This document shows positions 55,051 through 64,000 of a stretch of 64,000 nucleotides of DNA, piece after piece (position 1 is the first letter of the stretch; every line of letters starts with the position of its first letter). The notes below the pieces were generated by a model. That model was not told the origin of the DNA. It made no database searches and worked only from the letters and a program-made list of their open reading frames with translations. The translations under genes were made by a program, and so were the position numbers. The stretch covers positions 1,922,001 through 1,986,000 of the forward strand of contig NZ_JARXVF010000001.1 in assembly GCF_029892515.1 (NCBI RefSeq), given 5' to 3'. The DNA is from Pseudaminobacter soli (ex Li et al. 2025). GTDB taxonomy: Bacteria; Pseudomonadota; Alphaproteobacteria; Rhizobiales; Rhizobiaceae.

Positions 55051-56388
55051 ATGTCCATGTCCACGCTTCTTGCCGACCGCCAGATCGAGCATCTGATGAC
55101 GCTGCACCCGAAAGGTTTCGACCTTTCGCTGGATCGCATATCGCGCCTGCTCGAACGCCTCGGCAATCCCCAGGACAAGCTGCCGCCGGTGATCCACATT
55201 GCCGGCACCAACGGCAAGGGCTCGGCCGCGGCCTTCTCGCGCGCGCTGCTGGAAGCGGCGGGCTACCGGGTGCATGTGCACACCTCGCCGCATCTGGTGA
55301 ACTGGCATGAGCGCTATCGGCTCGCGGCCGAAGGCGGTGGCAAGTTCGTCGCCGACGACGTTTTGGCTGACGCCATCGGGCGCGTGGCCGACGCCAATGC
55401 CGGCGAGACCATCACGGTCTTCGAGATCCTCACTGCCGTCACCTTCCTGCTGTTTTCGGAACACCCGGCCGACGCTGCGATCATTGAGGTGGGGCTCGGC
55501 GGGCGCTTCGACGCCACCAATGTCATCGAGAAGCCGGCGGTTTCGGTGATCATGCCGGTGTCGCTAGACCACGAAGCCTATCTGGGCGACCGGGTCGAAC
55601 TGATCGCGGCCGAAAAGGCCGGCATCATCAAGCGCGGATGCCCGGTGATCGTGGGCGCGCAGGAAAGCGACGCCGCACGCGAAGTGCTGGTCTCGACCGC
55701 CGAGCGGCTCGGCTCCCCGCTGGCCGTCTACGGCCAGGATTTCATCGCAACGCAAGAGCATGGCCGCCTGATCTATCAGGACCAGGATGGCCTGATGGAC
55801 CTTTCACTGCCGCGCCTGCCCGGCCGCCATCAATACGCCAACGCTGCGGCCGCAATTGCCGGCGTGCGCGCCGCAGGCTTCGAGCTTGACGAGCACGCGG
55901 CAAATACCGCGATGACGACCGTGAGCTGGCCGGGCCGCATGCAGCGCCTGCCGCAGGGCAAGCTGACCGAGCTGGCGCCTGCCGGCACCGAGATCTGGCT
56001 CGACGGCGGCCACAATCCCGGCGCGGGCATGGTCATCGCCGAGGCTCTGACCGAACAGGAAGAGAAATTCGCGCGGCCGCTGTTCTTGATCAGCGGCATG
56101 ATCAACACCAAGGACCAGACCGGCTATTTCCGTGCCTTCAAGGGCATTGCCCGGCATGTCTACACCGTGCCGGTGGCCTTCAGCGACGCCAGCGTGCCCA
56201 ACGCCGAACTCGCCGTGCGGGCGAGCGACGCCGGGCTTTCGGCGGAGCCGGTCAGTTCGGTGGCGGAGGCGCTGATGCTGCTGCGCGACACCTGGGATCA
56301 TTCCGAGCCGCCACCGCGCATTCTGATCGGCGGCTCACTCTATCTCGCCGGCGCGGTTCTGGCCGAAAACGGCACGCCGCCGGTCTGA
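55051..56388 (+). CDS. folC: Folylpolyglutamate/dihydrofolate synthase
   Basis: A 445-residue Mur-ligase-fold enzyme that adds glutamate to dihydropteroate and tetrahydrofolate. The ATP loop is GTNGKGS at 52-58; TSPHLVNWHERYRL, EVGLGGRFDATNV and MPVSLDHEAYLG are the family motifs, and AEKAGIIK holds the carbamate-type lysine region. WLDGGHNPGAG marks the C-terminal domain. GGAGG lies eight bases before this ATG; a GTG ten codons earlier is the alternative. accD-folC adjacency is a widely conserved pair. Confidence 0.96.
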   Translation: MSMSTLLADRQIEHLMTLHPKGFDLSLDRISRLLERLGNPQDKLPPVIHIAGTNGKGSAAAFSRALLEAAGYRVHVHTSPHLVNWHERYRLAAEGGGKFVADDVLADAIGRVADANAGETITVFEILTAVTFLLFSEHPADAAIIEVGLGGRFDATNVIEKPAVSVIMPVSLDHEAYLGDRVELIAAEKAGIIKRGCPVIVGAQESDAAREVLVSTAERLGSPLAVYGQDFIATQEHGRLIYQDQDGLMDLSLPRLPGRHQYANAAAAIAGVRAAGFELDEHAANTAMTTVSWPGRMQRLPQGKLTELAPAGTEIWLDGGHNPGAGMVIAEALTEQEEKFARPLFLISGMINTKDQTGYFRAFKGIARHVYTVPVAFSDASVPNAELAVRASDAGLSAEPVSSVAEALMLLRDTWDHSEPPPRILIGGSLYLAGAVLAENGTPPV

Positions 56389-56479
56389 GGCTGGCAGGCC
56401 CGCTCGATAATCCGCTGCGTTATCAGATAGGCATTTTCGTAGTTCGAGGTTCTCCGGGACCTTGGGTGGCGCCTGCCGC

Positions 56480-56527
56480 CCTCATCCTGAGGTGCGACCC
56501 TGAGCTTGCGAAGGGGAGCCTCGAAGG
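56480..56527. repeat. Partial copy of the 33 kb palindromic repeat
   Basis: 48 bases identical, in inverted orientation, to 33053-33100. Only this half of the element is present, in the 147-base gap between the convergent folC and cupin genes. No second arm is seen. Confidence 0.85.
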
Positions 56528-56535
56528 AGGCACCA

Positions 56536-56817
56536 CTACTTCAGCTCAATCTCGATAAAGGCATATTCGCCGTCATTGGCGTTGATGACGTCGTGCTCGA
56601 CGCCTTCGGAGCGGTAATAGGGCACGCCCTTCTTCATCTCGGCGAGTAGCTCGCCGTCCTTGGTCAGAAGCTTCACCTTGCCGTCCATCAGCGGCACGAC
56701 GACATAGTCGTGGCCGTGGCGGTGCCAGCCGGTGCTGGCGCCCGGAGCAAAGCGCCATTCGGTGACGACGACGCGGTCATTGTCGATGAAGACGGTCGAT
56801 TTGGCTGATTCGGACAT
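56536..56817 (-). CDS. Small cupin-domain protein
   Basis: A 93-residue single-domain cupin. Motif 1 is PGASTGWHRHGHDYVVVPLMDG (residues about 24-45), with His residues for a metal, and motif 2 is YYRSEGVEHDVINANDGEYAFIEIEL. Such one-domain cupins bind Fe or Mn and may be enzymes or sensors; no reaction is indicated. The chosen ATG has AAGGAG six bases upstream, and the longer reading upstream overlaps the trxA terminator. It follows trxA on the same strand but beyond that terminator. Confidence 0.85.
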   Translation of the reverse strand: MSESAKSTVFIDNDRVVVTEWRFAPGASTGWHRHGHDYVVVPLMDGKVKLLTKDGELLAEMKKGVPYYRSEGVEHDVINANDGEYAFIEIELK

Positions 56818-56905
56818 GGCTTTCTCCTTTTTCGCTTTCCCGCGACAAGAAGGCGAAGCCAGCGCATGGACGAGAGCCAGCGGCAGGAAAATCGACGCGC
56901 CAAAG

Positions 56906-56934
56906 AAAAAGCCCGGCACTTGGCCGGGCTTTTT
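56906..56934. terminator. Rho-independent terminator after trxA
   Basis: Stem GCCCGGC/GCCGGGC flanked by A5 and T5 on each side, with loop ACTTG. It lies 17 bases past the trxA stop. Confidence 0.9.
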
Positions 56935-56951
56935 GGCATCTCTCGGAAGGA

Positions 56952-57272
56952 TCAGGCGGCGTTGCCGATCCAGCTCGCAAGAGCGGTCTTGGGCGCGGCG
57001 CCAACCTTGATGTCAGCCACTTCGCCGCCCTTGAAGATCATGAGGGTCGGAATGGAGCGCACGCCATACTGCGCGGCCAGCTCCGGATTCTCGTCGATGT
57101 TGAGCTTGGTGATCTTCACCTTGCCCGCGAGCTCGTTCGAGATCTCTTCCAGCGACGGGCCGATCATCTTGCAAGGACCGCACCACTCAGCCCAGAAGTC
57201 CACCACAACCGGACCTTCAGCGTCCAGCACGTCAGCCTTGAAGTTGCTCTTGTCGACCTTGACCGTGGCCAT
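56952..57272 (-). CDS. trxA: Thioredoxin 1
   Basis: A 106-residue thioredoxin, the general dithiol reductant of the cytoplasm. The active site is WCGPC with C31 and C34; D25 (VVVDFWAEW) and the cis-proline in [10 protein letters not shown] are in place. AAGGA lies seven bases before the ATG. It is downstream of addA on the same strand with a 75-base gap that may contain its own stress promoter. addB-addA-trxA order is common in related genomes. Confidence 0.97.
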   Translation of the reverse strand: MATVKVDKSNFKADVLDAEGPVVVDFWAEWCGPCKMIGPSLEEISNELAGKVKITKLNIDENPELAAQYGVRSIPTLMIFKGGEVADIKVGAAPKTALASWIGNAA

Positions 57273-57303
57273 GATGAAATCCTTTCGGGAGTAAGAAGTC
57301 GCG

Positions 57304-57336
57304 CTACATATGGTGCCAGTTGAGCAGGCGTTCAAG
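57304..57336 (-). promoter_or_regulatory. Candidate RpoH-like promoter of trxA
   Basis: On the minus strand CTTGAA is followed after 17 bases by CCATATGTAG, close to but not exactly the heat-shock consensus. It lies between the addA stop and trxA. Confidence 0.35.
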
Positions 57337-57347
57337 CAGAGTTTGTG

Positions 57348-60300
57348 TCACGACGCGCTGAGTCGAGCAAGGGCATCATCCATTGCCGCCTCAGGAATCC
57401 GGATCAGCCCCGGAATCTCCGTGAACAGGAGTGCGGCCGACACGCGCCGGCCCGGATAGAGCGATTTCAGCAGCGCGCGGTAGAGCGCAAGCTGCGTGAC
57501 ATAGGCGAGCGGCACCTGCGCGAATGTGGCTGGCGCGGGCCGGTTGGTCTTGTAGTCGACGATCAGCACCTCGTCGGCCGTCACCGCCAGCCGGTCTATC
57601 TTGCCCGAAACCGTGCGCTCCTTGCCCTTGACCGTCACGCTGCCCATGATCGCGACTTCGGCGCGCGAACCGGTCGCGAACAGCGGCGCGAAATCCTCCG
57701 ACGCCAGGATCGCTTCGACGGAGGTCAGCAGCGTCTCCCGCTCCTCATCCTTCCACGAAGCACCTGCGCGGGCCAGATAGCGCAGCGCCGCCGCCGCCTG
57801 CCGGTCTTCCTCGGCCACGCCGGGCAGCATCTGCAACAGCTTGTGCAGCACCAGGCCGCGTGCGACGGCAAAGCCCGGCTCTACCTCCGGATCGAGCACC
57901 GGCGAGCGCGTGGACACTACGGGCTCGGACGTCTCGTCGATGAGCGCTGTAGCGCCGGACGGCGAGAGCGGCCGCGGCAGGAGTTCGACCGCGGGCAACT
58001 TTTCCAACAGCGCCAGTGGGATGGTCGCCAGCTGTTTCTCCTTCTTGGCCACCGGCGGTTCAGCCATCAGCTGGACCTCCGGGAGTGGCGTCACGCGAAA
58101 GCGATGCACGAGTGTGTCCGGCTGGACGGGATGGGCGCGTTCCTCGCATTTGCCCGACGCGATCAGCGCCTTGCTGACCAGCGCATGCCAGGTGGTGGGG
58201 TTCGGCGCGCGTTTGCCATGGTAGCCGCAGACGATCAGCCGGTCCTCGGCGCGCGTCATGCCGACATAGAGCAGGCGGCGATATTCGTCGTCGGCACGCT
58301 CCTTCAGCGTGTCCGACATCGCCTGCGAGTAGAGGTTTTTGACGTCGGTGCCCGAGCGCCAGAGATAGCCCTTCGTCCGGCGCAACTCCTCGCCCTTGGC
58401 CTCGAAGGGCATCAGGCGCGGCAGGTGCTGGTCGCTGAAGGGCGTGGCCCCGCCATCGACCAGGAACACCACCGGCGCCTCAAGCCCCTTGGAGGCGTGC
58501 GCGGTCATGATGCGCACTTCGTCGCGCGTCTGGTCCATCTCGCGCTTGATCTCAGGCCCGGCGCTTTCCAGCGTCGCGAGGAAGGATTCGAGGCCCGGAA
58601 GCCCCGTGCGTTCCTCGGCAAGGCAGAATGACAGAAACTCGTCGAGGATGTCGCCCGCGTCCTGCCCCAGTCGCGAAATCATCTCCTTGCGCACGCCATC
58701 GCGGCCCAAAAGACCCGAGTAGAACTCGAAGACCGGCTTGTAAGCGGCTTCGGTCGCCCAGTCCTCCAGCCGCTTTGTCACCGCGGCCAGTTCCGGTGCA
58801 TTCTCCGCCTTGCGGCGCAGCGAGGTGTAGAGCGACACGCCGGCGGGGCGCCCATAGGCCAGATCGAACAGCGTTTCCTCGCTCAGCCGGAAGATCGGGC
58901 TTTTGAGGATCGCGGCAAGGGAAAGATCGTCCTCGGGCTGGATCAGGAAGCGGCCGAGCGCCATCAAATCCTTCACCGCAATATGGCCCGGCAGGCTGAG
59001 GCGGTCGGCGCCCGCCACCGCGATGCCGCGGTTCTTCAGGCTGCGAGCCAGCGCATGGACAAAACGGTCGCGCTTGCGCACCAGCACGATGACATCGCCG
59101 GCCGACAGAAGCTTGCCGCTGCCCTCGATGACCTCGCCTGAGCGGATCCAGTTCTGGATGGTGGCGGCGACATTTTCGGCGACGCGCACCGCCGGGGCAT
59201 GGGCATGGTCGATGGCCTGCGTCCAGTCGTCCGGCTCCTCGGCCACATCGGCGCCGATCGACGGCCAGACCTCAACATAGCCGGGCGCGCCGGCGCGGAT
59301 GGCGTTGTGCTGCACCGGGCCAGGATCGAGCGTGATGCCGCGCCGCGTCTCCTCGCTCGAAAACACCGTGTCGACGGCGTGCAGCACGTCGTCGGTGGAG
59401 CGGAAGGACAGCGTGAGCTTGACCGGCTCGAAATTGCCGTTGGCGGCGCGCACGCGCTGCGAAAATTCATGGCCGGTGCGGGCGAAGGATTCGGGCGCCG
59501 CACCCTGGAACGAATAGATCGACTGCTTTTCATCGCCCACGGCAAAGACCGTGCGGTGGACATTGTCGCGCGCGCTGTGGCCGGCGAAAAACTCCTCGGC
59601 CAGGCGCTTCACCACCTCCCATTGGTCGGGGCTGGTGTCCTGCGCCTCGTCGAGCAGGATATGGTCGATGCCCTTGTCGAGCTTGTACTGCACCCAGGGG
59701 CCGGCATCCTGCCGGGCAAGCAGGCGCACGGTTCGGGTGATGAGGTCGTTGAAGTCGAGGAAGCCGCGCCCGGTCTTCAGCCGCTCGTAGCGGCCAATCA
59801 GCCAGTCGGCGATTGTCAGCGCCGCACGCGTGCCTTCCAGCATGCGGAACATCGCCAGCCGGTCGGACGTGGCGATGATCGCGGCAGCGGCGGCCGAATA
59901 ACGCTCGGCCAGGTCCGGCATGCGGTCGTGCAGCGCCTTCTTGAAGGTTTTTACCGGGTCGTAGGGATCGCCGTCCGACTTCAGAAAGGCTTTTGCAAGT
60001 AGTTTTAGCCGCGCGATCGGATCGCGCTCCTCGAAGGCGCGCGCCGCATCGGGAATGATGCTGTCCAGCGCGCGGCGCGCGTCGACGGCCTCCGCGGCCA
60101 GCGCGAACTCGGTAAAGACGTTGCCGGGGAAACCGGGCAGCGGCCAGATGGAATCCGCGATGCCTTCGGCCGTGTCGTCCGGCGAAAAGCCGAATTCCTC
60201 GAACAATGCCGGATAGGCCGGGTCATGGCCGATCGCGTCGATGAAGGCGCGCAAGCCGTCGCGCTTGGCGACAATCTCGGAAAGCAGCGCATCCAGCCCT

Positions 60301-60878
60301 GCCTCGCCGCCGCGCTCCAGCACCATGGCAAAGGCTTCGGCAAGCTCGGGATGATCGGCGGCTACCGCGCCCGTCACCATCTCGCGGCGGGCGGTGGCAA
60401 ACAGCGTCTCTTCCATCAGCGGGTCGAGCATCTGGAAGTGGGCGGCGATGTTCGCCTCCAGCGGGAACTGGTGCAGCACGGATTCGCAGAAGGCGTGGAT
60501 GGTCTGGATCTTCAGGCCGCCCGGCGTTTCCAGCGCCTCGGCAAACAGCCGGCGCGCGCGGCGCAGCTTCTCAGTGTTTGGCGCCCTGCCCTCCAGCTTC
60601 TCGATCTCGGCGCGCAATGCCTCGTCGTCCAGCATGGTCCATTTCGACAGATTGCCGAAAACGCGGTTGGACATGTTTGCGGCGGCCGCGCGCGTATAGG
60701 TGAGGCACAGGATTTTTGATGGGTCCGTGCCTTCGAGCAAAAGCCGGATGACGCGTTGCGACAGCACATGCGTCTTGCCCGAGCCGGCATTGGCCGACAC
60801 CCAGACCGAGTTTTGCGGGTTGGCGGCCTTGGCCTGCCGCTCGACGGTTTCGGTGGGAACGGAGAAAATCTTCCTCAT
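57348..60878 (-). CDS. addA: Double-strand break repair helicase-nuclease AddA
   Basis: An 1176-residue UvrD-like helicase fused to a RecB-type nuclease. Walker A is SANAGSGKTHVL at 28-39, the DEAQD box is LLDEAQDTSPDQW, and the UvrD motif IV-VI stretches include VFAVGDEKQSIYSFQGA and LLYVGMTRAEDRLIV. The C-terminal nuclease has VLIVDYKTNRPAP. With AddB it unwinds and trims broken ends for RecA loading, the alphaproteobacterial counterpart of RecBCD. The ATG overlaps the addB stop by four bases (ATGA); the longer frame upstream is a shadow of addB. Confidence 0.96.
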   Translation of the reverse strand: MRKIFSVPTETVERQAKAANPQNSVWVSANAGSGKTHVLSQRVIRLLLEGTDPSKILCLTYTRAAAANMSNRVFGNLSKWTMLDDEALRAEIEKLEGRAPNTEKLRRARRLFAEALETPGGLKIQTIHAFCESVLHQFPLEANIAAHFQMLDPLMEETLFATARREMVTGAVAADHPELAEAFAMVLERGGEAGLDALLSEIVAKRDGLRAFIDAIGHDPAYPALFEEFGFSPDDTAEGIADSIWPLPGFPGNVFTEFALAAEAVDARRALDSIIPDAARAFEERDPIARLKLLAKAFLKSDGDPYDPVKTFKKALHDRMPDLAERYSAAAAAIIATSDRLAMFRMLEGTRAALTIADWLIGRYERLKTGRGFLDFNDLITRTVRLLARQDAGPWVQYKLDKGIDHILLDEAQDTSPDQWEVVKRLAEEFFAGHSARDNVHRTVFAVGDEKQSIYSFQGAAPESFARTGHEFSQRVRAANGNFEPVKLTLSFRSTDDVLHAVDTVFSSEETRRGITLDPGPVQHNAIRAGAPGYVEVWPSIGADVAEEPDDWTQAIDHAHAPAVRVAENVAATIQNWIRSGEVIEGSGKLLSAGDVIVLVRKRDRFVHALARSLKNRGIAVAGADRLSLPGHIAVKDLMALGRFLIQPEDDLSLAAILKSPIFRLSEETLFDLAYGRPAGVSLYTSLRRKAENAPELAAVTKRLEDWATEAAYKPVFEFYSGLLGRDGVRKEMISRLGQDAGDILDEFLSFCLAEERTGLPGLESFLATLESAGPEIKREMDQTRDEVRIMTAHASKGLEAPVVFLVDGGATPFSDQHLPRLMPFEAKGEELRRTKGYLWRSGTDVKNLYSQAMSDTLKERADDEYRRLLYVGMTRAEDRLIVCGYHGKRAPNPTTWHALVSKALIASGKCEERAHPVQPDTLVHRFRVTPLPEVQLMAEPPVAKKEKQLATIPLALLEKLPAVELLPRPLSPSGATALIDETSEPVVSTRSPVLDPEVEPGFAVARGLVLHKLLQMLPGVAEEDRQAAAALRYLARAGASWKDEERETLLTSVEAILASEDFAPLFATGSRAEVAIMGSVTVKGKERTVSGKIDRLAVTADEVLIVDYKTNRPAPATFAQVPLAYVTQLALYRALLKSLYPGRRVSAALLFTEIPGLIRIPEAAMDDALARLSAS

Positions 60879-63800
60879 TCCTCGCCCCCGGATTCGCCCG
60901 CATTGTCGCCGCCGGCCGACCATTCCAGCACGCGCGCCAGATGGTCGTAGTCCCCATCGGTCTCGCCTTCGCGGAACGGCAAGGCGCGAGACAGATAGCC
61001 AGTCGGCGCGCGATTGTAGTGCAGCAGCAGTTCCTCCAGCCGCTGCCAGGCTTCTTCGGCCAGATCGCCGGCCGGGCGCGGCTTGCGGTTGTAGTCGAGG
61101 ATGGATTCCTCGAACACCTCGCCATTGGGCTTGAAGCGTACGAAAGCGAGGTCCGCCGGCTGCAGCGACCCCAGGTCGTGGAACGCGCCGCGCTTCAAAA
61201 GCGCGCCTTCCAGCGCGAGCTGCGGGGCAAGCAGCGTGTGCGCCTGCGCCTTGGAGGGCGAGGAGCCGGTCTTGTAGTCGATGATATCGGCCATGCCGGC
61301 GGCAAGCAGGTCGACGCGGTCGGCATAGCCGGACAGCGTTATGCCCGAAGCGCCGACCGGCGTCTTTTCGGCGCGCGCTTCCGGGTGGCGGGCCTTGGTG
61401 CCGAGGGCGCGGCTGCGCTCCCAAACGATGATGTTTTCGGCCAGCTTCTCGAAGCGCGGCCACCACACGGCGCGCACGTCTTCCGGCAGATTGGCTTCGT
61501 CGAAGGCAGCGCGGCCGGCCTCGAGCAGAACATCGAGCGCAGTGCCTGCCTTCGGATCGATGCCGGAGGTCGTAAAACGCTGCATGATGTCGTGGAACAG
61601 CGTGCCGCGCTCGGCAGCACCCGGATCGCGTACCAGCTCTTCCAGCGGCATCAGCTTGAGGATGCGCTTGGCATAGATCGCATAGGGGTCGCGGCGCAGC
61701 GTCTCAATCTCGGTGACGGAGAAATGGCGCGGCCGCGCGTCTACCGGCGGTTTCGGCTGCGGGCGTTCGGCGAAGGGGATCTGCGGGCCGGCATCCAGCG
61801 CGCGGGCCCAGCCGAGCAGCTCCTCGCCGCGAGCGCGCATGGCAGTCGCAGTGTCTGCCCCGGCGAAGGTCAAAATACGCTGCAGCCAGCGCGAGGACAC
61901 GGCCGGCGCATCGCCCGACCGCGCCGAGCGGGTCAGGATGACCCGCGGCGTGCCCAGCGCCATCTGGAAATCATGCGCCGACTGGCCGATACGCCGTTCG
62001 GGCGGCTCAAGCTCGATGCCGGTCTTCATGAGGCGCGACATGAAGCGGTCGGCCTGCGCCTTGCGCGGCCACACGCCCTCATTCAGCCCACCGACTATGA
62101 GCGTGTCGACGCTCAGCAGGCGGGCTTCGAGCGCGCCCCAGATCGAGACCCGGCCATCGCCGCCGTGCGCGGGCTTCACCACCTCCGGCGCGACCAGCGC
62201 TTCGGCCACATCCGGCCATTCCTCGGCAGAGAATGAGAAGGGCGCGGTGGTTGCCACCAGCCCGCGCAGCAGGTCGGCCAGCTTCTCGCCCGCCTCGCCG
62301 CCATAGAGTTCGGTCAGGCTGCCATCGGCGCTCCGGCCAAGCGCTTCGAGCACCGTGACGGTGGCACGGACGATGGCCGAAAGTTCCACCTCGCCTTCGC
62401 CCCGGAAGGCGACCAGCGGCGCCAGCGCTTCGTCGAGACGCGCGAGCACGGCGCGGGCATCGGTAAGCCGCCTTTCGGTCAGGCGCGTTTCCCAAAACGG
62501 TTTTCGCGCTTCGCCAGCCAGCCCTGCAAGGCGCTCCTCGAACAGGGTTCCGAGATGGGCGACATCGGGCCGGCCGGTGCCGCCGCGCAGCACAACAAGC
62601 TCGATGGTTTCGGCGGCGTGGCGAACTTGACGACGCTCCATGCCGAGCGACAGCAGCGGATGCTTTAGCAGCGACAGAACCGAGACCGGATCGCCCGGCC
62701 GGAACGCCGCCTGCAGCATGATGCGGAGCAGCGCGCCGGGCGGCGTGTTGGCCAGCGGCGTGCCGCCGGAATCGTTGGCCTGGATGCCGAAGCGCAGAAG
62801 CTCGACAGAGACGCGCCGCGCAAGGTTGCGATCGCCGGTGACGAGGGCCGCCTTGTGGCCGGAATCGGCAATCGCCTGGCGCAGGGCGAGCGCAATCGCC
62901 ACCGCCTCGTCGCGCTCGCCTGCGGCTTCGAGCAGCGTCACCCCCGCAAAGGCGCTTTCAACGTCCGTCTCGGAAACCCCTGCCCTCTGGCCGGCCCAGG
63001 CGTCGGTGGTTTCGGCCGGCAGCAAGGACTGCGCGACCAGCGCATCGCGCAAAGCCAACGCCGGCGCGACTGCACCGATCTCCTCGACGTCAGCGCGCAA
63101 AATGCCGATCTTCTTCAGAAGCTTGGCGAGACCGAATTGCGGATGGCCGAGAACGGCAGCGGGCTGAATATCGGCCGAAATGATCGACCAGGAACGCTCG
63201 TCCATGCCGCGATCGAGGCCGGGCAGCACCACGGCCCCGCGCGACAGCCGCGCGATGGCCGACAAAAGCTCCGCGGTGGCGGGGATGGAGCCGGTGGAGC
63301 CGGCGGCGATGACCGGCCCCTGCGGCGGCCGTTGGCGCAGGCGCTCCGCCTCTAGCCGGATCAGCGCATTGCGGTGCGCAGCGGGGTTGGAGCGGTCGAG
63401 CTCGGCCAGAAGGTTCGGCCAGGCGGTCATGACGATTTCGAGGAAATCGAGCGTCACCTGCCACCAGTTGGCGAGGTCGCCGGAAACCAGATCATGAAGC
63501 CGCGCCCAGTCCGAGCCCTCGGTCTCGATCTCGTCCATCAGCCCGGCCAGATCGCGCGCCAGCCACACAGCATCGGCCGCCGAGGCAGGAACGACGATTT
63601 CTTCCTCAAAGAGGCTCGCGACGTGGGCCGGCAGCCGGCGCTTCCAGCTGCGTACCAAAGGGGCGAGCAGCAGCAGACGGTCGATCGCCGCGATCGGCGG
63701 CGCAAAGTCGATCTCGCCCGCACCTTCGGGCGCGAAAAGGGCCTCGTCCTCATCGAATTCACCAAGCGGCCGGATCGTCGGCAGGATGGCCGAGCCGCCC

Positions 63801-64000
63801 TTCGCCTTCTCGACGAACACGCTGCGCAGCTCGCGCGCGGCGCGGCGCGTCGGCACATAGATGGTGACGTCGGCCAGCGCCAGCGGATCGCCGTCGAATT
63901 GGAAATCGGGGATCAGGCTTCCGTCGAGCAGGCTTTCAGCCAGCGTCGGCAAGAAGGCGGCACCGGGCGGAATGGAAAACAGGCGTGGGACGGCGCGTCC
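60875..64000 (-). CDS. addB: Double-strand break repair protein AddB, 5' end cut by the window
   Basis: At least 1041 residues, running off the right edge; the start lies outside. The visible N-terminus reads RLFSIPPGAAFLPTLAESLLDG, just ahead of the helicase-like AddB domain. The C-terminal nuclease domain shows GYADRVDLLAAGMADIIDYKTG with the Asp-Tyr-Lys catalytic set, after HDIMQRFTTSG. The terminal frame is intact up to the overlap with addA. AddB supplies the second nuclease and Chi-type recognition in the heterodimer. No Cys cluster of the Firmicute iron-sulphur type is seen. Confidence 0.94.
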   Translation of the reverse strand, partial: GRAVPRLFSIPPGAAFLPTLAESLLDGSLIPDFQFDGDPLALADVTIYVPTRRAARELRSVFVEKAKGGSAILPTIRPLGEFDEDEALFAPEGAGEIDFAPPIAAIDRLLLLAPLVRSWKRRLPAHVASLFEEEIVVPASAADAVWLARDLAGLMDEIETEGSDWARLHDLVSGDLANWWQVTLDFLEIVMTAWPNLLAELDRSNPAAHRNALIRLEAERLRQRPPQGPVIAAGSTGSIPATAELLSAIARLSRGAVVLPGLDRGMDERSWSIISADIQPAAVLGHPQFGLAKLLKKIGILRADVEEIGAVAPALALRDALVAQSLLPAETTDAWAGQRAGVSETDVESAFAGVTLLEAAGERDEAVAIALALRQAIADSGHKAALVTGDRNLARRVSVELLRFGIQANDSGGTPLANTPPGALLRIMLQAAFRPGDPVSVLSLLKHPLLSLGMERRQVRHAAETIELVVLRGGTGRPDVAHLGTLFEERLAGLAGEARKPFWETRLTERRLTDARAVLARLDEALAPLVAFRGEGEVELSAIVRATVTVLEALGRSADGSLTELYGGEAGEKLADLLRGLVATTAPFSFSAEEWPDVAEALVAPEVVKPAHGGDGRVSIWGALEARLLSVDTLIVGGLNEGVWPRKAQADRFMSRLMKTGIELEPPERRIGQSAHDFQMALGTPRVILTRSARSGDAPAVSSRWLQRILTFAGADTATAMRARGEELLGWARALDAGPQIPFAERPQPKPPVDARPRHFSVTEIETLRRDPYAIYAKRILKLMPLEELVRDPGAAERGTLFHDIMQRFTTSGIDPKAGTALDVLLEAGRAAFDEANLPEDVRAVWWPRFEKLAENIIVWERSRALGTKARHPEARAEKTPVGASGITLSGYADRVDLLAAGMADIIDYKTGSSPSKAQAHTLLAPQLALEGALLKRGAFHDLGSLQPADLAFVRFKPNGEVFEESILDYNRKPRPAGDLAEEAWQRLEELLLHYNRAPTGYLSRALPFREGETDGDYDHLARVLEWSAGGDNAGESGGEE

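Overview
The window is 64 kb of GC-rich, densely coded chromosome from an alphaproteobacterium of the order Hyphomicrobiales, most like the Phyllobacteriaceae (Mesorhizobium and relatives). This rests on the gene content (addB-addA, trpFBA-accD-folC, dnaK-dnaJ with a PmtA-type phospholipid methyltransferase and pyrF nearby), on alphaproteobacterial regulatory sites (an Irr-type iron control palindrome, TTAA-N7-TTAA CtrA boxes, an RpoH promoter before dnaK), and on rhizobial palindromic intergenic repeats. The genus is an inference. I saw no phage, integrase, transposase, CRISPR array, rRNA or tRNA.

Layout. 1-9.6 kb: mixed housekeeping genes: a GFA-family protein, an ETF-beta lysine methyltransferase-like enzyme, a LysE exporter, an iron-storage pair (bfd-bfr) facing a ferredoxin-reductase-like flavoprotein across an Irr-like palindrome, an MBL hydrolase, an aldehyde dehydrogenase, a TetA-like MFS pump and an RlpA-like protein. 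9.5-22.7 kb: a galactoside catabolic island. An ABC importer brings in the sugar. A GH4 alpha-galactosidase and a GH42 beta-galactosidase can release galactose. An SDR dehydrogenase, an SMP-30 lactonase, DgoK and DgoA then fit the De Ley-Doudoroff route to pyruvate and glyceraldehyde 3-phosphate. An IclR regulator and the transporter ATPase are encoded divergently. No galactonate dehydratase (DgoD) is present. 22.7-33 kb: a GGDEF-EAL protein with a GADEF variant site, a membrane GT-C-like protein divergent from a DPM-like glycosyltransferase, gshB, comM, a transglutaminase-like protease with a CtrA box, and phaZ. 33-41.5 kb: pyrF, an FMN reductase, pmtA, dnaJ, dnaK, an HtpX-like protease, a Gfo/Idh/MocA oxidoreductase and a nucleotidyltransferase-fold protein. 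41.7-47.4 kb: a translation block, infC - (isoprenylcysteine-methyltransferase-like gene) - rpmI - rplT - pheS - pheT. infC appears to start at ATT. 47.6-57 kb: a hydrolase plus BenE transporter, a DUF2852 protein, an unlisted 56-residue Cys-rich ORF, a YgjP-like metallopeptidase, trpF-trpB-trpA-accD-folC, a cupin and trxA. 57.3-64 kb: addA and addB, with addB running off the right end.

The best second-look items are the iron mobilisation module (Bfr, Bfd and a flavoprotein around one Irr-like box), the compositionally distinct 56-residue protein at 50.2 kb, the DgoD-less galactose island with its promoter and operator, the two CtrA boxes before envelope-related genes, and the GT2/GT-C pair. 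Function calls come from motif recognition by eye. No database search was run.
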